From: Sediminimonas qiaohouensis DSM 21189
Lineage (GTDB): Bacteria > Pseudomonadota > Alphaproteobacteria > Rhodobacterales > Rhodobacteraceae
DNA length: 41,039 bases
NCBI RefSeq assembly: GCF_000423645.1
Contig: NZ_AUIJ01000024.1
Span: forward strand, 1-41,039
Direction of reading: 5' to 3'
The notes below the pieces were generated by a model, which was given only the letters and a program-made list of their open reading frames with translations, did no database searches and was not told where the DNA came from. Both the position numbers and the translations under genes were made by a program. The first letter of the stretch is position 1; each line of letters opens with the position of its first letter. This document shows, one piece after another, positions 25,217 through 34,343 of the stretch.

Positions 25217-26233
25217 TCAATCGCCGTGAAGCCGGTCGATGATGCGATGGATCGTGGCGATGTCGTCAAAGATGCGGTGCAGGTCATCCTCGATCTCGTC
25301 CATCGGCGTGCTGAGAGATCCCATCTTGAGGAAATCGCCCTCGCGGCGCAGCGCCATAAAGAACGAATCGTCGTGAAACCCCGCCTGCATGCCCTGCGCC
25401 CCGTGGCGACCGCCCTCGGCTTCTGCGATGGCCAGCAGATTATCCAGGAAACCGGGTGCCAGAACATCGCGCGCCACGTCCGGGTCGGCGGCGTATACCT
25501 CGAAATGTTGCTCGAACTCCGGGTGCCCGGTGTCAACCTTGGGCATCCCCCGCCCCGATGAGCCGCCCAACAACTCGCCCAGCTTGTTGCCGATGCCGAA
25601 ATCGCGCGCGATCAGGATACGCGTCGGGATCGGCTCGGGCACGGCAACGCGCATCAGCAACCCCTTGAACACGGTCCGCGACGAGCGATCACCGCTATCG
25701 TCGTCTGAACTGGTGCTGCTGCTCTTTTGGCTGATCAGGCGGGCCTCGACCAACGCGAAATCGGTCTCGCGATAGCGCCCCTCAAGGCGGTCGCTGATCT
25801 CGGCGCGGGTATAGCTTCCGACCACGCCCAGCTTCTGCATCCGCTCCAGGGCAAAACCCTTGTGCGCCTCGTGGTCGTGGCTCATATCGCCGACGAAATC
25901 GCACACCACGGGCATCACGGTCTGGGCCGCCGAGCCGGTCCATTTGCCCGTCTGCCGGTTCCATAGCACGAACGCCGCCACACCGCCAAAGGCCAGCGGC
26001 ACGCCGAACCCGGCAACCAGCGCGCCAACCCCATCCGATCCGGATCCGAACAGCGTGAACAACACGCCAAACGCCGCCCCGACCGCCAGCGCGATCCCCG
26101 CATGGCGCCGGGCCTTGGCCAGGTACGTCTTGCGCTCGGCCTCCAGATCGCCCAGGCGCGGCGCGATGCGGTCTTGGAAAACCTCGGAAAACCCGGTCTC
26201 GATCTGTGATTTTTCGGTGAAAGTAACTGTCAT
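25217..26233 (-). CDS. DUF3137-like membrane protein
   Basis: A 338-residue protein beginning MTVTFTEKSQIETGFSEVF. Two adjacent membrane helices occur at about residues 43-90 (HAGIALAVGAAFGVLF and ALVAGFGVPLAFGGVAAFVLW). They are followed by a large soluble domain with an acidic serine-rich insert (SSSTSSDDDSGDRSS) and a C-terminal HRIFDDIATIHRIIDRL helix. The layout and the FEVYAADPDVARDVL and FMALRREGDFLKMGSL segments fit DUF3137, whose function is not established. The start at 26233 is chosen over an upstream GTG because the extension looks non-coding. It is on the same strand as manC but 168 bases away, so a shared function is not implied. Confidence 0.75.
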   Translation of the reverse strand: MTVTFTEKSQIETGFSEVFQDRIAPRLGDLEAERKTYLAKARRHAGIALAVGAAFGVLFTLFGSGSDGVGALVAGFGVPLAFGGVAAFVLWNRQTGKWTGSAAQTVMPVVCDFVGDMSHDHEAHKGFALERMQKLGVVGSYTRAEISDRLEGRYRETDFALVEARLISQKSSSTSSDDDSGDRSSRTVFKGLLMRVAVPEPIPTRILIARDFGIGNKLGELLGGSSGRGMPKVDTGHPEFEQHFEVYAADPDVARDVLAPGFLDNLLAIAEAEGGRHGAQGMQAGFHDDSFFMALRREGDFLKMGSLSTPMDEIEDDLHRIFDDIATIHRIIDRLHGD

Positions 26234-26401
26234 TATGCCTTGGTTTCCTTTCGCTGTCCCTCGTGCGGAAACGCGGCAGGCCGTGCTGGATCGTTGGACC
26301 CACCCGGCACCCCCGCTCTCGCTCATGGCCGAGCCTCTCTGCCGCGGCGGGACATTGCAAGGGGTGTCTTGCACCCGCGCGGGCCGAAACGCCTGCCGCC
26401 C

Positions 26402-27859
26402 TCAGCCCTTGGCGCGCACGCCGCGGGCATAGGCGTCCTCGTGGCGGATGACATCATCTTCGCCCAGGTAGCTGCCGGTCTGCACCTCGATCAGGACCAT
26501 CGGTAGCTTGCCGGGGTTCTCAAGCCGGTGGCGTGTGCCCAGCGGGATGAACACCGATTCGTTCTCGGTCACCAGTTGCACCTGATCCCCGATGGTTACC
26601 CGCGCGGTGCCCGCCACCACGATCCAATGCTCGGCCCTGTGGTGATGGCTTTGCAAGCTGAGCGCGGCGCCCGGGTTCACGACGATGCGCTTGACCTGGA
26701 ACCGCCCTCCTTGCGCCAGGCTTTCGAACCACCCCCACGGCCGGAAATCGCGCGGCAGGGTTTCGGCCTGTGCCGCGTCCTGCGCCTTGAGGGTCTGAAC
26801 CGCCAGTTTGACGTCCCGCACCCGGTCCTTGTGCGCCACCAGAACCGCGTCGGGCATCGCGATCGCCACGATATTGCTTAGCCCGATACCGACAAGGCGC
26901 TGATCGTCGGATTCCGCGCGCAGCAGTGTGTTCTCGCACCTGATGGCCAGCGCCGGACCATGCGTCACCATGCCGTCGCTGTCGGGGGCCCCGTGGCGCC
27001 ACACCGCCTCCCAGCCGCCCAGATCGGACCAGTCGCCGCCGTATGGCATCACCGCCATGTCTCGCGCCTTTTCCATCACCGCGAAGTCGAGCGAAATGTC
27101 GTCGGCACCCTCCCAATGCGCGGGGTCCAGCCGCGTGAAGCCCAGGTCGCAATTGCCCCCATCGACCGCCGCACGCACGGCGGTCAGAATCCCTGGTGCG
27201 TGCGCCTCGAACGCCGCAAGGATCGTCTCGGTCGAGAACAGGAATATCCCCGCGTTCCACAGATGCGTGCCGCTTTGCAGCATCGCCTGCGCGGCCTCGG
27301 CGCCCGGCTTCTCGACAAAGCGCTTCAGGGGGTGCGGCCCCGGCGCGCCGCCGTCGGCCATATCTGCCCCGTCTTCCAGTTCCAGCCAGCCATAGCCGGT
27401 CTCGGCCCGGTCCGGGCGAATGCCGAAGGTCACGATTTGCCCGGCGCTGGCGGCGTCTGCGGCGGCCTGCACATGCGCGCGAAACGCGCCGCAATCGGGG
27501 ATCACGTGATCCGACGGCGCCACCAGCATCAGCGCCCCGGGCGCGCGCGCATGCAGCGACACCGCCGCCGCGCAGACCGCCGGAGCGGTGTTGCGCGGCT
27601 CAGGCTCGATCAGGATCGAGGCGGGGCCGATCTCGGCGGCGGCCAGTTGCTCGGTCACGATGAACCGGAACTCCGACCCGGTGACCACGCTTGGCGGCGC
27701 GAAGCCCGGCCCCGCCAGCCGCCGCGCCGACGCCTGAAACAGGCTCTCGTCGCCGGTCAGGCGCGCGAACTGCTTGGGATAGCTCTTGCGCGACAGCGGC
27801 CACAAACGTGTGCCCGCCCCGCCGCACAGCAAAACAGGGTGAATGGTATGCGTCGTCAT
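26402..27859 (-). CDS. manC: Mannose-1-phosphate guanylyltransferase / mannose-6-phosphate isomerase (ManC)
   Basis: A 485-residue bifunctional enzyme making GDP-mannose. The nucleotidyltransferase domain starts with LLCGGAGTRLWPLSRKSYPKQF (from residue 10) and contains VAPSDHVI, FVEKP and SGTHLWNAGIFLF. The C-terminal type II phosphomannose isomerase cupin shows RPWGWFESL, FQVKRIVVNPGAALSLQSHHHRAEHW and ENESVFIPLGTRHRLENPG. AAGGGG precedes the ATG. GDP-mannose feeds surface polysaccharides, so it may support the polysaccharide locus 5 kb away, though two unrelated genes and the P450/IclR pair lie between them. Length and domain order are normal. Confidence 0.95.
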   Translation of the reverse strand: MTTHTIHPVLLCGGAGTRLWPLSRKSYPKQFARLTGDESLFQASARRLAGPGFAPPSVVTGSEFRFIVTEQLAAAEIGPASILIEPEPRNTAPAVCAAAVSLHARAPGALMLVAPSDHVIPDCGAFRAHVQAAADAASAGQIVTFGIRPDRAETGYGWLELEDGADMADGGAPGPHPLKRFVEKPGAEAAQAMLQSGTHLWNAGIFLFSTETILAAFEAHAPGILTAVRAAVDGGNCDLGFTRLDPAHWEGADDISLDFAVMEKARDMAVMPYGGDWSDLGGWEAVWRHGAPDSDGMVTHGPALAIRCENTLLRAESDDQRLVGIGLSNIVAIAMPDAVLVAHKDRVRDVKLAVQTLKAQDAAQAETLPRDFRPWGWFESLAQGGRFQVKRIVVNPGAALSLQSHHHRAEHWIVVAGTARVTIGDQVQLVTENESVFIPLGTRHRLENPGKLPMVLIEVQTGSYLGEDDVIRHEDAYARGVRAKG

Positions 27860-27988
27860 CTATGCCCCTTGGCCGTGATCCACCTGCACCGCACCCCAGC
27901 AGCGCACGCCGATCTTAACGCGCATACGCCCATTGAACAGCCGCAATCGGTGCGGCTGCCCAATGCGCGGTCATGCGGGCGCGCCCGA

Positions 27989-28609
27989 TCAGCGCCGCCG
28001 CACCGCCCAGACGCGCGCGCCCAGCCCGATCGCGGGCAGGTGCGGGCCGTCCTCGGCCAGCAGCTTGTCCACCCGGCCATCGGCGATCGCGCGCGTCAGG
28101 CGCTCTTCGAATTGCGGATCTTCCAGCGTGTGATCGTTCAGTGACACGACGAACACGCCGCCGGGCGACAGGCTATCGATTGCGCCGTCGATATTCTCGG
28201 CCGGGGCCGCGCCCGCGCCGATTGCGCCGACCGCCGCGATGCCTGCGTATCCCTTGCCTGCCGCGTTCAGCGGCGCATCGGGGCTGCCGCGCCACAGTTC
28301 GCGGTAAACGCCCTTGGCCCGCGCCCTGTCGAGCATTCCTTGCGAAATATCGGTGCCGTCGATGGTCGTGAGCCCCGCCACGTGCAACGCCTCGCCGGAG
28401 ATGCCCGTGCCACAGGCAAAATCAAGGATCGGCGCCGACAGATCGCCGATATGCGCAGCCAGCGCCGCGGCGCAGCGCGCGGGCGTGCGGTAATCGTTTT
28501 CGCGCAGGTCGCTGTCATAGCTGTCGGCCCAGTCGTCGTAATACTGGCGCATGCCCTCGCCGCCATCGACCGAGTAGATATTATCGAGGAAGGTGCTAGT
28601 GCTGGTCAC
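27989..28609 (-). CDS. Class I SAM-dependent methyltransferase
   Basis: A 206-residue soluble methyltransferase. Motif I is ILDFACGTGISGEAL, followed by DGTDISQGMLDRARAKGVYRELW (motif II region) and GGVFVVSLNDHTLE (motif III region). The N-terminus YYDDWADSYDSDL is a common UbiE/TehB-like lead-in. I use a GTG start at 28609 because AAGGAG stands at proper spacing and the upstream frame lacks support. It lies 116 bases downstream of the Lrp regulator on the same strand, next to the methionine gamma-lyase locus. That neighbourhood suggests a sulfur substrate such as methanethiol, but the sequence alone does not show the acceptor. Confidence 0.82.
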   Translation of the reverse strand: MTSTSTFLDNIYSVDGGEGMRQYYDDWADSYDSDLRENDYRTPARCAAALAAHIGDLSAPILDFACGTGISGEALHVAGLTTIDGTDISQGMLDRARAKGVYRELWRGSPDAPLNAAGKGYAGIAAVGAIGAGAAPAENIDGAIDSLSPGGVFVVSLNDHTLEDPQFEERLTRAIADGRVDKLLAEDGPHLPAIGLGARVWAVRRR

Positions 28610-28725
28610 GTCAGTCTCCTTGTCGTTTTGCCTGGCTGAGCGATAGCACCCCTTCCCGGAAGTTGCAAAAAGCGACTCATGTGACGTGAAAAGCGACATT
28701 TGCGACGCGCGCGCCCTGCCTGCGC

Positions 28726-29199
28726 TCAACCCTGCATGCCACTTTCATGCTCGGGGAATATCTGCCGCCGCTTGACCACCCCGTAGGCAAAGCTGGTATC
28801 GATCGACGCGATGCCGGGGATCGCGTGCAGCGTCTGGCGCACGAACCGCTCGTAGTCGTCCAGGTCTGTCGTCACCACCCGTAGCAGGTAATCCGCGCCC
28901 CCCGTCATCAGGTAGCAATCAAGAATCTCGTCCGCCGCCTCGACCTGGGCCTCAAAGCCGCGCACGAGCGTCTCGTTGTGCTGATCCAGCCGGATGCGCA
29001 CGAACACCGTGATCGGCAGGCCATAGGCCTTTTGATCGACCAGTGCCGCATAGCCCCGGATCACGCCCCGCTCTTCCAGCAGGCGAACCCGCCGCAGGCA
29101 GGGCGACGGCGACAGGTTCACCCGCTCGGCCAGTTCCTGGTTGCTGAGGCGCCCGTTTTCCTGGAGCGCGCGGATGATTTGGTAGTCCTTGTTGTCCAT
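28726..29199 (-). CDS. mdeR: Lrp/AsnC-family regulator, MdeR-type
   Basis: A 157-residue Lrp-type protein. The N-terminal helix-turn-helix is MDNKDYQIIRALQENGRLSNQELAERVNLSPSPCLRRVRLLEERGVI, and the C-terminal RAM ligand-binding domain includes LDCYLMTGGADYLLRVVTTDLDDYERF and IDTSFAYGVVKR. It is divergent from mdeA with 112 bases between starts. In Pseudomonas putida an Lrp-type MdeR is divergent from mdeAB and activates it, so the same role is inferred. The ATG at 29199 is preceded by GAGGGG; a longer frame upstream is not credible. The gap includes an AT-rich tract and GCAG-N7-CTGC, a possible site. Confidence 0.88.
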   Translation of the reverse strand: MDNKDYQIIRALQENGRLSNQELAERVNLSPSPCLRRVRLLEERGVIRGYAALVDQKAYGLPITVFVRIRLDQHNETLVRGFEAQVEAADEILDCYLMTGGADYLLRVVTTDLDDYERFVRQTLHAIPGIASIDTSFAYGVVKRRQIFPEHESGMQG

Positions 29200-29311
29200 G
29201 TGCCCCTCATTGGCAGAAAGTGCTAAAAAGCGTTGATATAGTAGCAGTATTTGGCTGCACCTGCCAGCGCGGCAATGGCAAGGTAAGGCAAGCTCAAACA
29301 AGGATGCCGCC

Positions 29312-30517
29312 ATGACCCGCCAAAACCCCGATTTCGCCACCCGCGCCATTCACCACGGGTATGATCCGCAAGACGCGGGCGGCGCACTCACGCCGCCGGT
29401 GCACATGACCTCGACCTTTGCCTTCGACAGCGCCGAGGCGGGCGGCGAGATTTTCGCGGGCGAGGCCACAGGTCACGTCTATTCGCGCATCTCCAACCCC
29501 ACGACCGACCTGCTGGAGGCTCGCATCGCCAGCCTCGAAGGCGCCGAGGCCGGCCTTGCCACCGCCTCGGGCATGGGCGCGATCGCCGCCGTGTTGTGGA
29601 CCTTCCTGTCGCCCGGCGACGAGGTGATCGTCGATGAAACGCTCTATGGCTGCACTTTCGCCTTCATGCGCCACGGGCTGTCGCGGTTCGGCGTGCGCAT
29701 CACCCATGTGGACATGACCGACCCGGCCAATGTCGAGGCGGCGATCGGCCCCAAGACGCGGCTGGTTTATTTCGAGACCCCCGCAAACCCCAACATGCGG
29801 CTGGTCGATATTGCCGCCGTTTCCGCCATCGCCCGGCACCACGGCGCGCGCACCGTCGTTGATAACACCTACGCCACCCCCGTCTTGACCCGCCCGATCG
29901 AGCTGGGCGCGGATATCGTGGTGCATTCGGCCACCAAGTACCTGGGCGGGCACGGCGATCTGGTGGCGGGCGTCGCCGTCGGCGGGGCCGAGGACATGGC
30001 CGAGGTCCGCATGGTTGGCCTCAAGGACATGACCGGCGCGGTGATGGCGCCGCTGACGGCGATGCTGCTGCTGCGCGGGTTGAAAACGCTGCACCTGCGG
30101 ATGCAGCGCCACTGCGCCAGCGCCCGCATCGTGGCCGGCATTCTGGCCGCCCACCCGGCGGTGGAAGCGGTCCACTATCCCGGCCTGCCGGACGCGCCCG
30201 GCCATGCGCTGGCCTGCCGCCAGATGTCCGATTTCGGCGGCATGATCGCGTTCGAGTTGCGCGGCGGATACGCCGCGGGGGCCGCGATGATGAACCGGCT
30301 GCGCCTGATCGCGCGGGCGGTGTCGCTGGGCGATGCCGAGACCCTTATACAGCACCCCGCCTCGATGACCCACTCCACCTACACCCCCGAGGAACGCGCC
30401 GCTCACGGCATATCCGAGGGGCTGATACGGCTGTCGGTGGGGCTTGAAGGCGTGGGTGACATCATTGATGATCTGACGCAGGCCCTCGCCCCCACCGCGA
30501 AGGAGCAAGCCGCATGA
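29312..30517 (+). CDS. mdeA: L-methionine gamma-lyase
   Basis: A 401-residue PLP enzyme that splits methionine into methanethiol, 2-oxobutyrate and ammonia. Lys209 in SATKYLGGHGD binds PLP. Tyr112 and Cys114 in LYGCTFAF and the pair Lys238-Asp239 in GLKDMTGAV correspond to Tyr114, Cys116, Lys240 and Asp241 of the P. putida enzyme; the cysteine is a hallmark that separates true MGL from cystathionine lyases and synthases. The C-terminal SLGDAETLIQHPASMTHSTYTPEER is also typical. AAGGA precedes the ATG, and the stop overlaps the next gene as ATGA. Divergent Lrp regulator and downstream E1 gene complete the mdeRAB layout. Confidence 0.95.
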   Translation: MTRQNPDFATRAIHHGYDPQDAGGALTPPVHMTSTFAFDSAEAGGEIFAGEATGHVYSRISNPTTDLLEARIASLEGAEAGLATASGMGAIAAVLWTFLSPGDEVIVDETLYGCTFAFMRHGLSRFGVRITHVDMTDPANVEAAIGPKTRLVYFETPANPNMRLVDIAAVSAIARHHGARTVVDNTYATPVLTRPIELGADIVVHSATKYLGGHGDLVAGVAVGGAEDMAEVRMVGLKDMTGAVMAPLTAMLLLRGLKTLHLRMQRHCASARIVAGILAAHPAVEAVHYPGLPDAPGHALACRQMSDFGGMIAFELRGGYAAGAAMMNRLRLIARAVSLGDAETLIQHPASMTHSTYTPEERAAHGISEGLIRLSVGLEGVGDIIDDLTQALAPTAKEQAA

Positions 30518-32892
30518 GCACTCCACCGATCCCCCACCTTCGCATCGTGCAGCAGCGGCTTCTGTGGTTGGCCTGCTGGACCGTGCACAACGCCAACGCT
30601 TTGCGTCCCAAGGACGACGGCGATATCAAGGTCGGCGGCCACCAGGCGAGCTCGGCCTCGATGGTGTCGCTGATGACCGCGCTCTATTTCCACGCCTTGC
30701 GCCCCGAGGACCGCGTCGCCGTGAAACCCCACGCCTCGCCGGTGCTGCACGCCGCGCATTACCTGATGGGTCGTCAGAGCCGGGAAAACCTGGAGAACTT
30801 CCGCGCCTTCGGTGGCGCCCAAAGCTACCCCTCGCGTACCAAGGATAGCATTGATGTGGATTTCTCCACCGGCTCGGTCGGCCTGGGGGCGGCGATGCCG
30901 CTTTTTGCCGCGCTGACGCAGGATTACCTGCACGCCCACGGCTGGATCGACGGGCGCCCCGCGGGCCGCATGGTGGCGCTGATCGGCGATGCGGAGCTGG
31001 ACGAGGGCAATATATACGAGGCCCTGCAAGAGGGCTGGAAGCACGATCTGCGCAACACGTGGTGGGTAATCGACTACAACCGCCAGAGCCTTGACGGCGT
31101 CATGCGCGAAGGCCTCTGGCGCCGGATCGAGGCGATCTTTACCGCCTTCGACTGGCGCGTTGTGCGCCTCAAGTACGGCGCCCTGCAACGCGCCGCCTTT
31201 GCCGAGCCGGGCGGCGAGGCCTTGCGCGACTGGATCGATGCGTGCCCCAACGCGCTCTACTCGGCGCTGACCTACCAGGGCGGCGCGGCCTGGCGCGCGC
31301 GGCTGATGGACGACATCGGCGATCAGGGCAAGACCGCCGCCCTTTTTGACCGGCGCAGCGATGCCGATCTCGCCGCGCTGATGGAGAACCTAGGCGGCCA
31401 CTGCCTTGAGACCCTGTGCGAGGGCTTCGATGCCGTCGCCGATGACCGCCCGACCGTGTTCCTGGCCTATACCGTCAAGGGCCACGGCACCCCGTTGGCC
31501 GGGCACAAGGACAACCACGCCGGCCTGATGACCCCCGCGCAGATGGCCGATCTGCAAACCCGCCTCGGCGTGCCCGAGGGGCAGGAATGGGAGCCGCTGG
31601 CGGGCGTGCCCGACCCGGGCGCCTTTCGTGCGTTCCTGGATGATGTGCCGTTCTTCGCCGCCGGGTCGCGCCGCACCCGCACTGACCCACTGCCGGTGCC
31701 CACGCTGCCCGCACCGCAGGACCGCGTGCAATCCACGCAAGCGGGCTTTGGCAAGATCCTCGATGCGCTGGCCAAGGATGGCGGCCCTTTGTCGGACCGT
31801 GTCCTGACCATGTCGCCCGACGTGACCGTGTCCACCAACCTTGGCCCGTGGGTCAACCGACGGGGCCTTTTCGCCCGCGACGCACAGCCCGACACCTTCC
31901 GCGATCAAAAGGTGCCCAGCACGCAAAAATGGGCCTTTTCCCCCACCGGACAGCATATCGAGCTGGGTATCGCGGAAAACAACCTGATGCTGATGCTGGG
32001 CGCGGCGGGCCTGTCCCATAGCCTGTTTGGGCAGCGCCTGATCCCGGTTGGAACGCTCTATGATCCGTTCGTCGCCCGCGGCCTCGATGCGCTCAATTAC
32101 GCCTGTTATCAGGATGCGCGCTTTGTCGTGGTGGGCACGCCCTCGGGCGTGACGCTGGCGCCCGAGGGTGGCGCGCATCAGTCCGTCGGCACGCCGCTGA
32201 TCGGGATGAGCCAGGACGGCCTCGCCGCGTTCGAGCCCGCGTTCCTTGACGAATTGGCCCTGATCATGGGCTGGTCGTTCGACTACCTGCAACGCGACGG
32301 CGATGCCGCCCCGGACGAGCGGACATGGCTGCGCGATGAAACCGGCGGCTCGGTCTACCTGCGCCTGTCCACGCGGCCGGTGGAACAGCCCCTGCGCCGC
32401 GATGATCCCGGGTTCGCCCAGGGCGTCATCGACGGCGCCTATTGGTTGCGCCCGCCGGGGCCGAATGCTGACGTGGTGATCGCCTACCAGGGCTGCGTCG
32501 CCCCCGCCGCGATCGAGGCGGCGGGCCGCCTCGCCGGCGACAGGCGCGATATCGGCGTGCTGTCGGTGACTTCGGCCGACCGGCTCAATGCGGGGTGGAC
32601 GGCGGCGCGCCGGGCACGGGCGCGCGGCCAGACCGGCGCGCGCAGCCTGGCCGAGCGACTATTGGACGATCTGCCACGCCATTGCACCCTGATTACCGTG
32701 ATCGACGGGCACCCGGCGACGCTGGCATGGCTTGGCTCCGTCGCGGGGCACCGCACCGTGCCGCTGGGGGTCGAGCATTTCGGCCAGACCGGCACCATCG
32801 CCGATCTGCACCGCCATTACGGCATCGACGCGGATGCCATCACCGCCGCCGCCCGCCTAACACCGGGCCGCCCGGTGCGCTTCGTGGGGTAG
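30514..32892 (+). CDS. mdeB: 2-oxo acid dehydrogenase E1 (MdeB-type)
   Basis: A 792-residue thiamine diphosphate enzyme of the homodimeric pyruvate dehydrogenase E1 type. The N-terminal half has KVGGHQASSASMV, HASPVLHAAHYLMG and the ThDP motif GDAELDEGNIYEAL to DYNRQSLD (about 158-193). The central domain shows HIELGIAENNLMLMLG, holding the catalytic glutamate, and GTLYDPFVARGLDAL. It is shorter than AceE (near 890). In P. putida, MdeB is an E1-like protein cotranscribed with methionine gamma-lyase and thought to use 2-oxobutyrate. Overlap with mdeA supports the same role: oxidising the 2-oxobutyrate released from methionine. The E2 and E3 partners must come from elsewhere. Confidence 0.92.
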   Translation: MSTPPIPHLRIVQQRLLWLACWTVHNANALRPKDDGDIKVGGHQASSASMVSLMTALYFHALRPEDRVAVKPHASPVLHAAHYLMGRQSRENLENFRAFGGAQSYPSRTKDSIDVDFSTGSVGLGAAMPLFAALTQDYLHAHGWIDGRPAGRMVALIGDAELDEGNIYEALQEGWKHDLRNTWWVIDYNRQSLDGVMREGLWRRIEAIFTAFDWRVVRLKYGALQRAAFAEPGGEALRDWIDACPNALYSALTYQGGAAWRARLMDDIGDQGKTAALFDRRSDADLAALMENLGGHCLETLCEGFDAVADDRPTVFLAYTVKGHGTPLAGHKDNHAGLMTPAQMADLQTRLGVPEGQEWEPLAGVPDPGAFRAFLDDVPFFAAGSRRTRTDPLPVPTLPAPQDRVQSTQAGFGKILDALAKDGGPLSDRVLTMSPDVTVSTNLGPWVNRRGLFARDAQPDTFRDQKVPSTQKWAFSPTGQHIELGIAENNLMLMLGAAGLSHSLFGQRLIPVGTLYDPFVARGLDALNYACYQDARFVVVGTPSGVTLAPEGGAHQSVGTPLIGMSQDGLAAFEPAFLDELALIMGWSFDYLQRDGDAAPDERTWLRDETGGSVYLRLSTRPVEQPLRRDDPGFAQGVIDGAYWLRPPGPNADVVIAYQGCVAPAAIEAAGRLAGDRRDIGVLSVTSADRLNAGWTAARRARARGQTGARSLAERLLDDLPRHCTLITVIDGHPATLAWLGSVAGHRTVPLGVEHFGQTGTIADLHRHYGIDADAITAAARLTPGRPVRFVG

Positions 32893-33404
32893 GGAGGCTA
32901 TGTTGGGCGCGGCACACCGGCCACCCGCCTCGCCGGGCATCGCCGGGCCACGACCGACCTCCCCCAGAAGGGCGCGTAGGCGATGTCGTTCATAACTTGA
33001 CCGTCATCGGGGCTTGGAGGTACCCCCTCCGTACCACCGTTGCGAACGCGCCCTCCAGGTTGGTCGCGGCCCTTTGTTCCGGATATGACATTTGCCGCCC
33101 AAATTGGCTGCCTCTAGTCAGGCGCGGTGACCATCCATCCCGCCCTGCGCGGGTCGCAACCCGATTTCCGCCCGTCTCCCCGACAGGTCTTATGTAGCTC
33201 ACCGGGAAACCTGCACCTCACGCCATGTAGACAAGCAAAAACAACAGGTTAGTATTCCCGTTTCACAGTGGAGGCCACGCAGGTTGACGCTGCGTCGTGT
33301 TCCCAATCGCTCCCGATGCCGCATCCCCAACATTGACAGAATTTAACGCCCCCTGTTTAGTTTCCCCTAACAAGCCCGGAAAGATCAGGGCAGGGAGGAA
33401 CATC
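32893..33404. other. 512-base intergenic region before the liv operon
   Basis: No convincing gene. Short frames on either strand have no recognisable features or ribosome binding sites. The right part must carry the promoter of the liv operon; an A/T-richer patch lies near 33220-33260 and 33335-33370. I cannot assign an operator or terminator. Confidence 0.45.
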
Positions 33405-33473
33405 ATGATCGCCACCGCAGGCCGCCCCCGCGCCGCGCCGCGCCTCGTGTGCCGGGGTACCCCATGGACCTGA
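33405..33473 (+). CDS. 22-codon leader ORF overlapping the livH start
   Basis: ATG at 33405 is preceded by GGGAGGAA at ideal spacing. The frame encodes MIATAGRPRAAPRLVCRGTP plus two residues, and stops with TGA at 33471-33473, eight bases inside livH. The livH ATG itself has only a GGGG stretch before it. Ribosomes ending on the leader would therefore re-initiate on livH, which suggests translational coupling. The peptide is rich in Arg and Pro and poor in Leu, Ile and Val, so it is not a classical branched-chain attenuator. Whether the peptide has a role is unknown. Confidence 0.45.
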   Translation: MIATAGRPRAAPRLVCRGTPWT

Positions 33474-34339
33474 TCCAGCTTCTGATCGGCGGCGTCGCCT
33501 CGGGCTGCATCTACGGGCTGGTCGCCCTCGGCTTCGTTCTGATTTACAAGGCCACCGAAGGGGTTAATTTCGCGCAGGGCGACATGATGATGCTGGGCGC
33601 CTTCATCGCCCTCGGCTTCGTCAATTCCGATCATTTCGGCCTGGCCTTCATCCCCGGTGTCCTGCTTGCCGCCGCCCTGATGGGTGGGGTCGGCTACGGG
33701 ATCGACCGCTTCATCGTGCGCCAGATTTTCGGCCAGCCGCAGTTCGCCCTCGTGATCCTCACCATCGCCCTCGGCTTCGTCCTGCGCTTCATCGCCGGGT
33801 CGATCTGGGGCTACTCTCCGCTGGTGCTGGAGACGCCCTTTGCCGGACAGACGGTGCCGCTGGGACGCATCAATATCGGGGTTGCCGATATCGTGACCAT
33901 CCTCGTCACCGCCCTGCTCACGCTCGCCTTGTGGGGATTTTTCGCCTACACTCGCATTGGCCTCGCGGCGCAGGCCGCCTCGCAGAACCAGATGGCCGCC
34001 TATATCGTCGGCGTGCCGGTGAAGCGGATCAATTCGATCATCTGGGGCTTGTCGGGCGTGGTCGCCACCATCGCCGGGGTTCTCTTTGCCTCCAAGGGCG
34101 CGATCGACCCCAATGTCGGCCTGCTGGGAATCAAGGCCTTCGCGGCGGCGGTGATCGGCGGCTTCGGAAGCCTGCCAGGCGCCCTTCTGGGCGGTATCCT
34201 CATCGGCGTGGTCGAGCCGCTGGCAGCGCGATACCTGCCCGGCGGGATCAGCCAGATGTCCCCCTATATCATCATGCTGGCGGTGCTGGTGACGCGGCCC
34301 AACGGCCTGTTCGCCCAGATGCACGCCAAGAAGGTCTGA
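33464..34339 (+). CDS. livH: Branched-chain-type ABC permease LivH
   Basis: A 291-residue membrane permease with about eight helices. The N-terminus MDLIQLLIGGVASGCIYGLVALGFVLIYKATEGVNFAQGD is the standard LivH beginning, which fixes the start at 33464 rather than at an in-frame GTG 15 bases earlier. The later GVPVKRINSIIWGLSGVVATIAGVL and AFAAAVIGGFGSLPGALLGG form the ATPase-contact region. It pairs with LivM as the channel of a high-affinity importer. Family members carry Leu/Ile/Val, amides, urea, or aromatic and aliphatic acids, so the substrate cannot be read from this gene alone. Confidence 0.93.
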   Translation: MDLIQLLIGGVASGCIYGLVALGFVLIYKATEGVNFAQGDMMMLGAFIALGFVNSDHFGLAFIPGVLLAAALMGGVGYGIDRFIVRQIFGQPQFALVILTIALGFVLRFIAGSIWGYSPLVLETPFAGQTVPLGRINIGVADIVTILVTALLTLALWGFFAYTRIGLAAQAASQNQMAAYIVGVPVKRINSIIWGLSGVVATIAGVLFASKGAIDPNVGLLGIKAFAAAVIGGFGSLPGALLGGILIGVVEPLAARYLPGGISQMSPYIIMLAVLVTRPNGLFAQMHAKKV

Positions 34340-34343
34340 GCGC

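Noticed and set aside
29312-30517. Cystathionine gamma-synthase or O-acetylhomoserine sulfhydrylase
   Set aside because: The Cys114, Lys238-Asp239 and neighbouring mdeR/mdeB genes point to methionine gamma-lyase.
32990-33202. A 70-codon minus-strand frame between mdeB and the liv operon
   Set aside because: It has no ribosome binding site or recognisable feature and looks like chance openness in GC-rich DNA.
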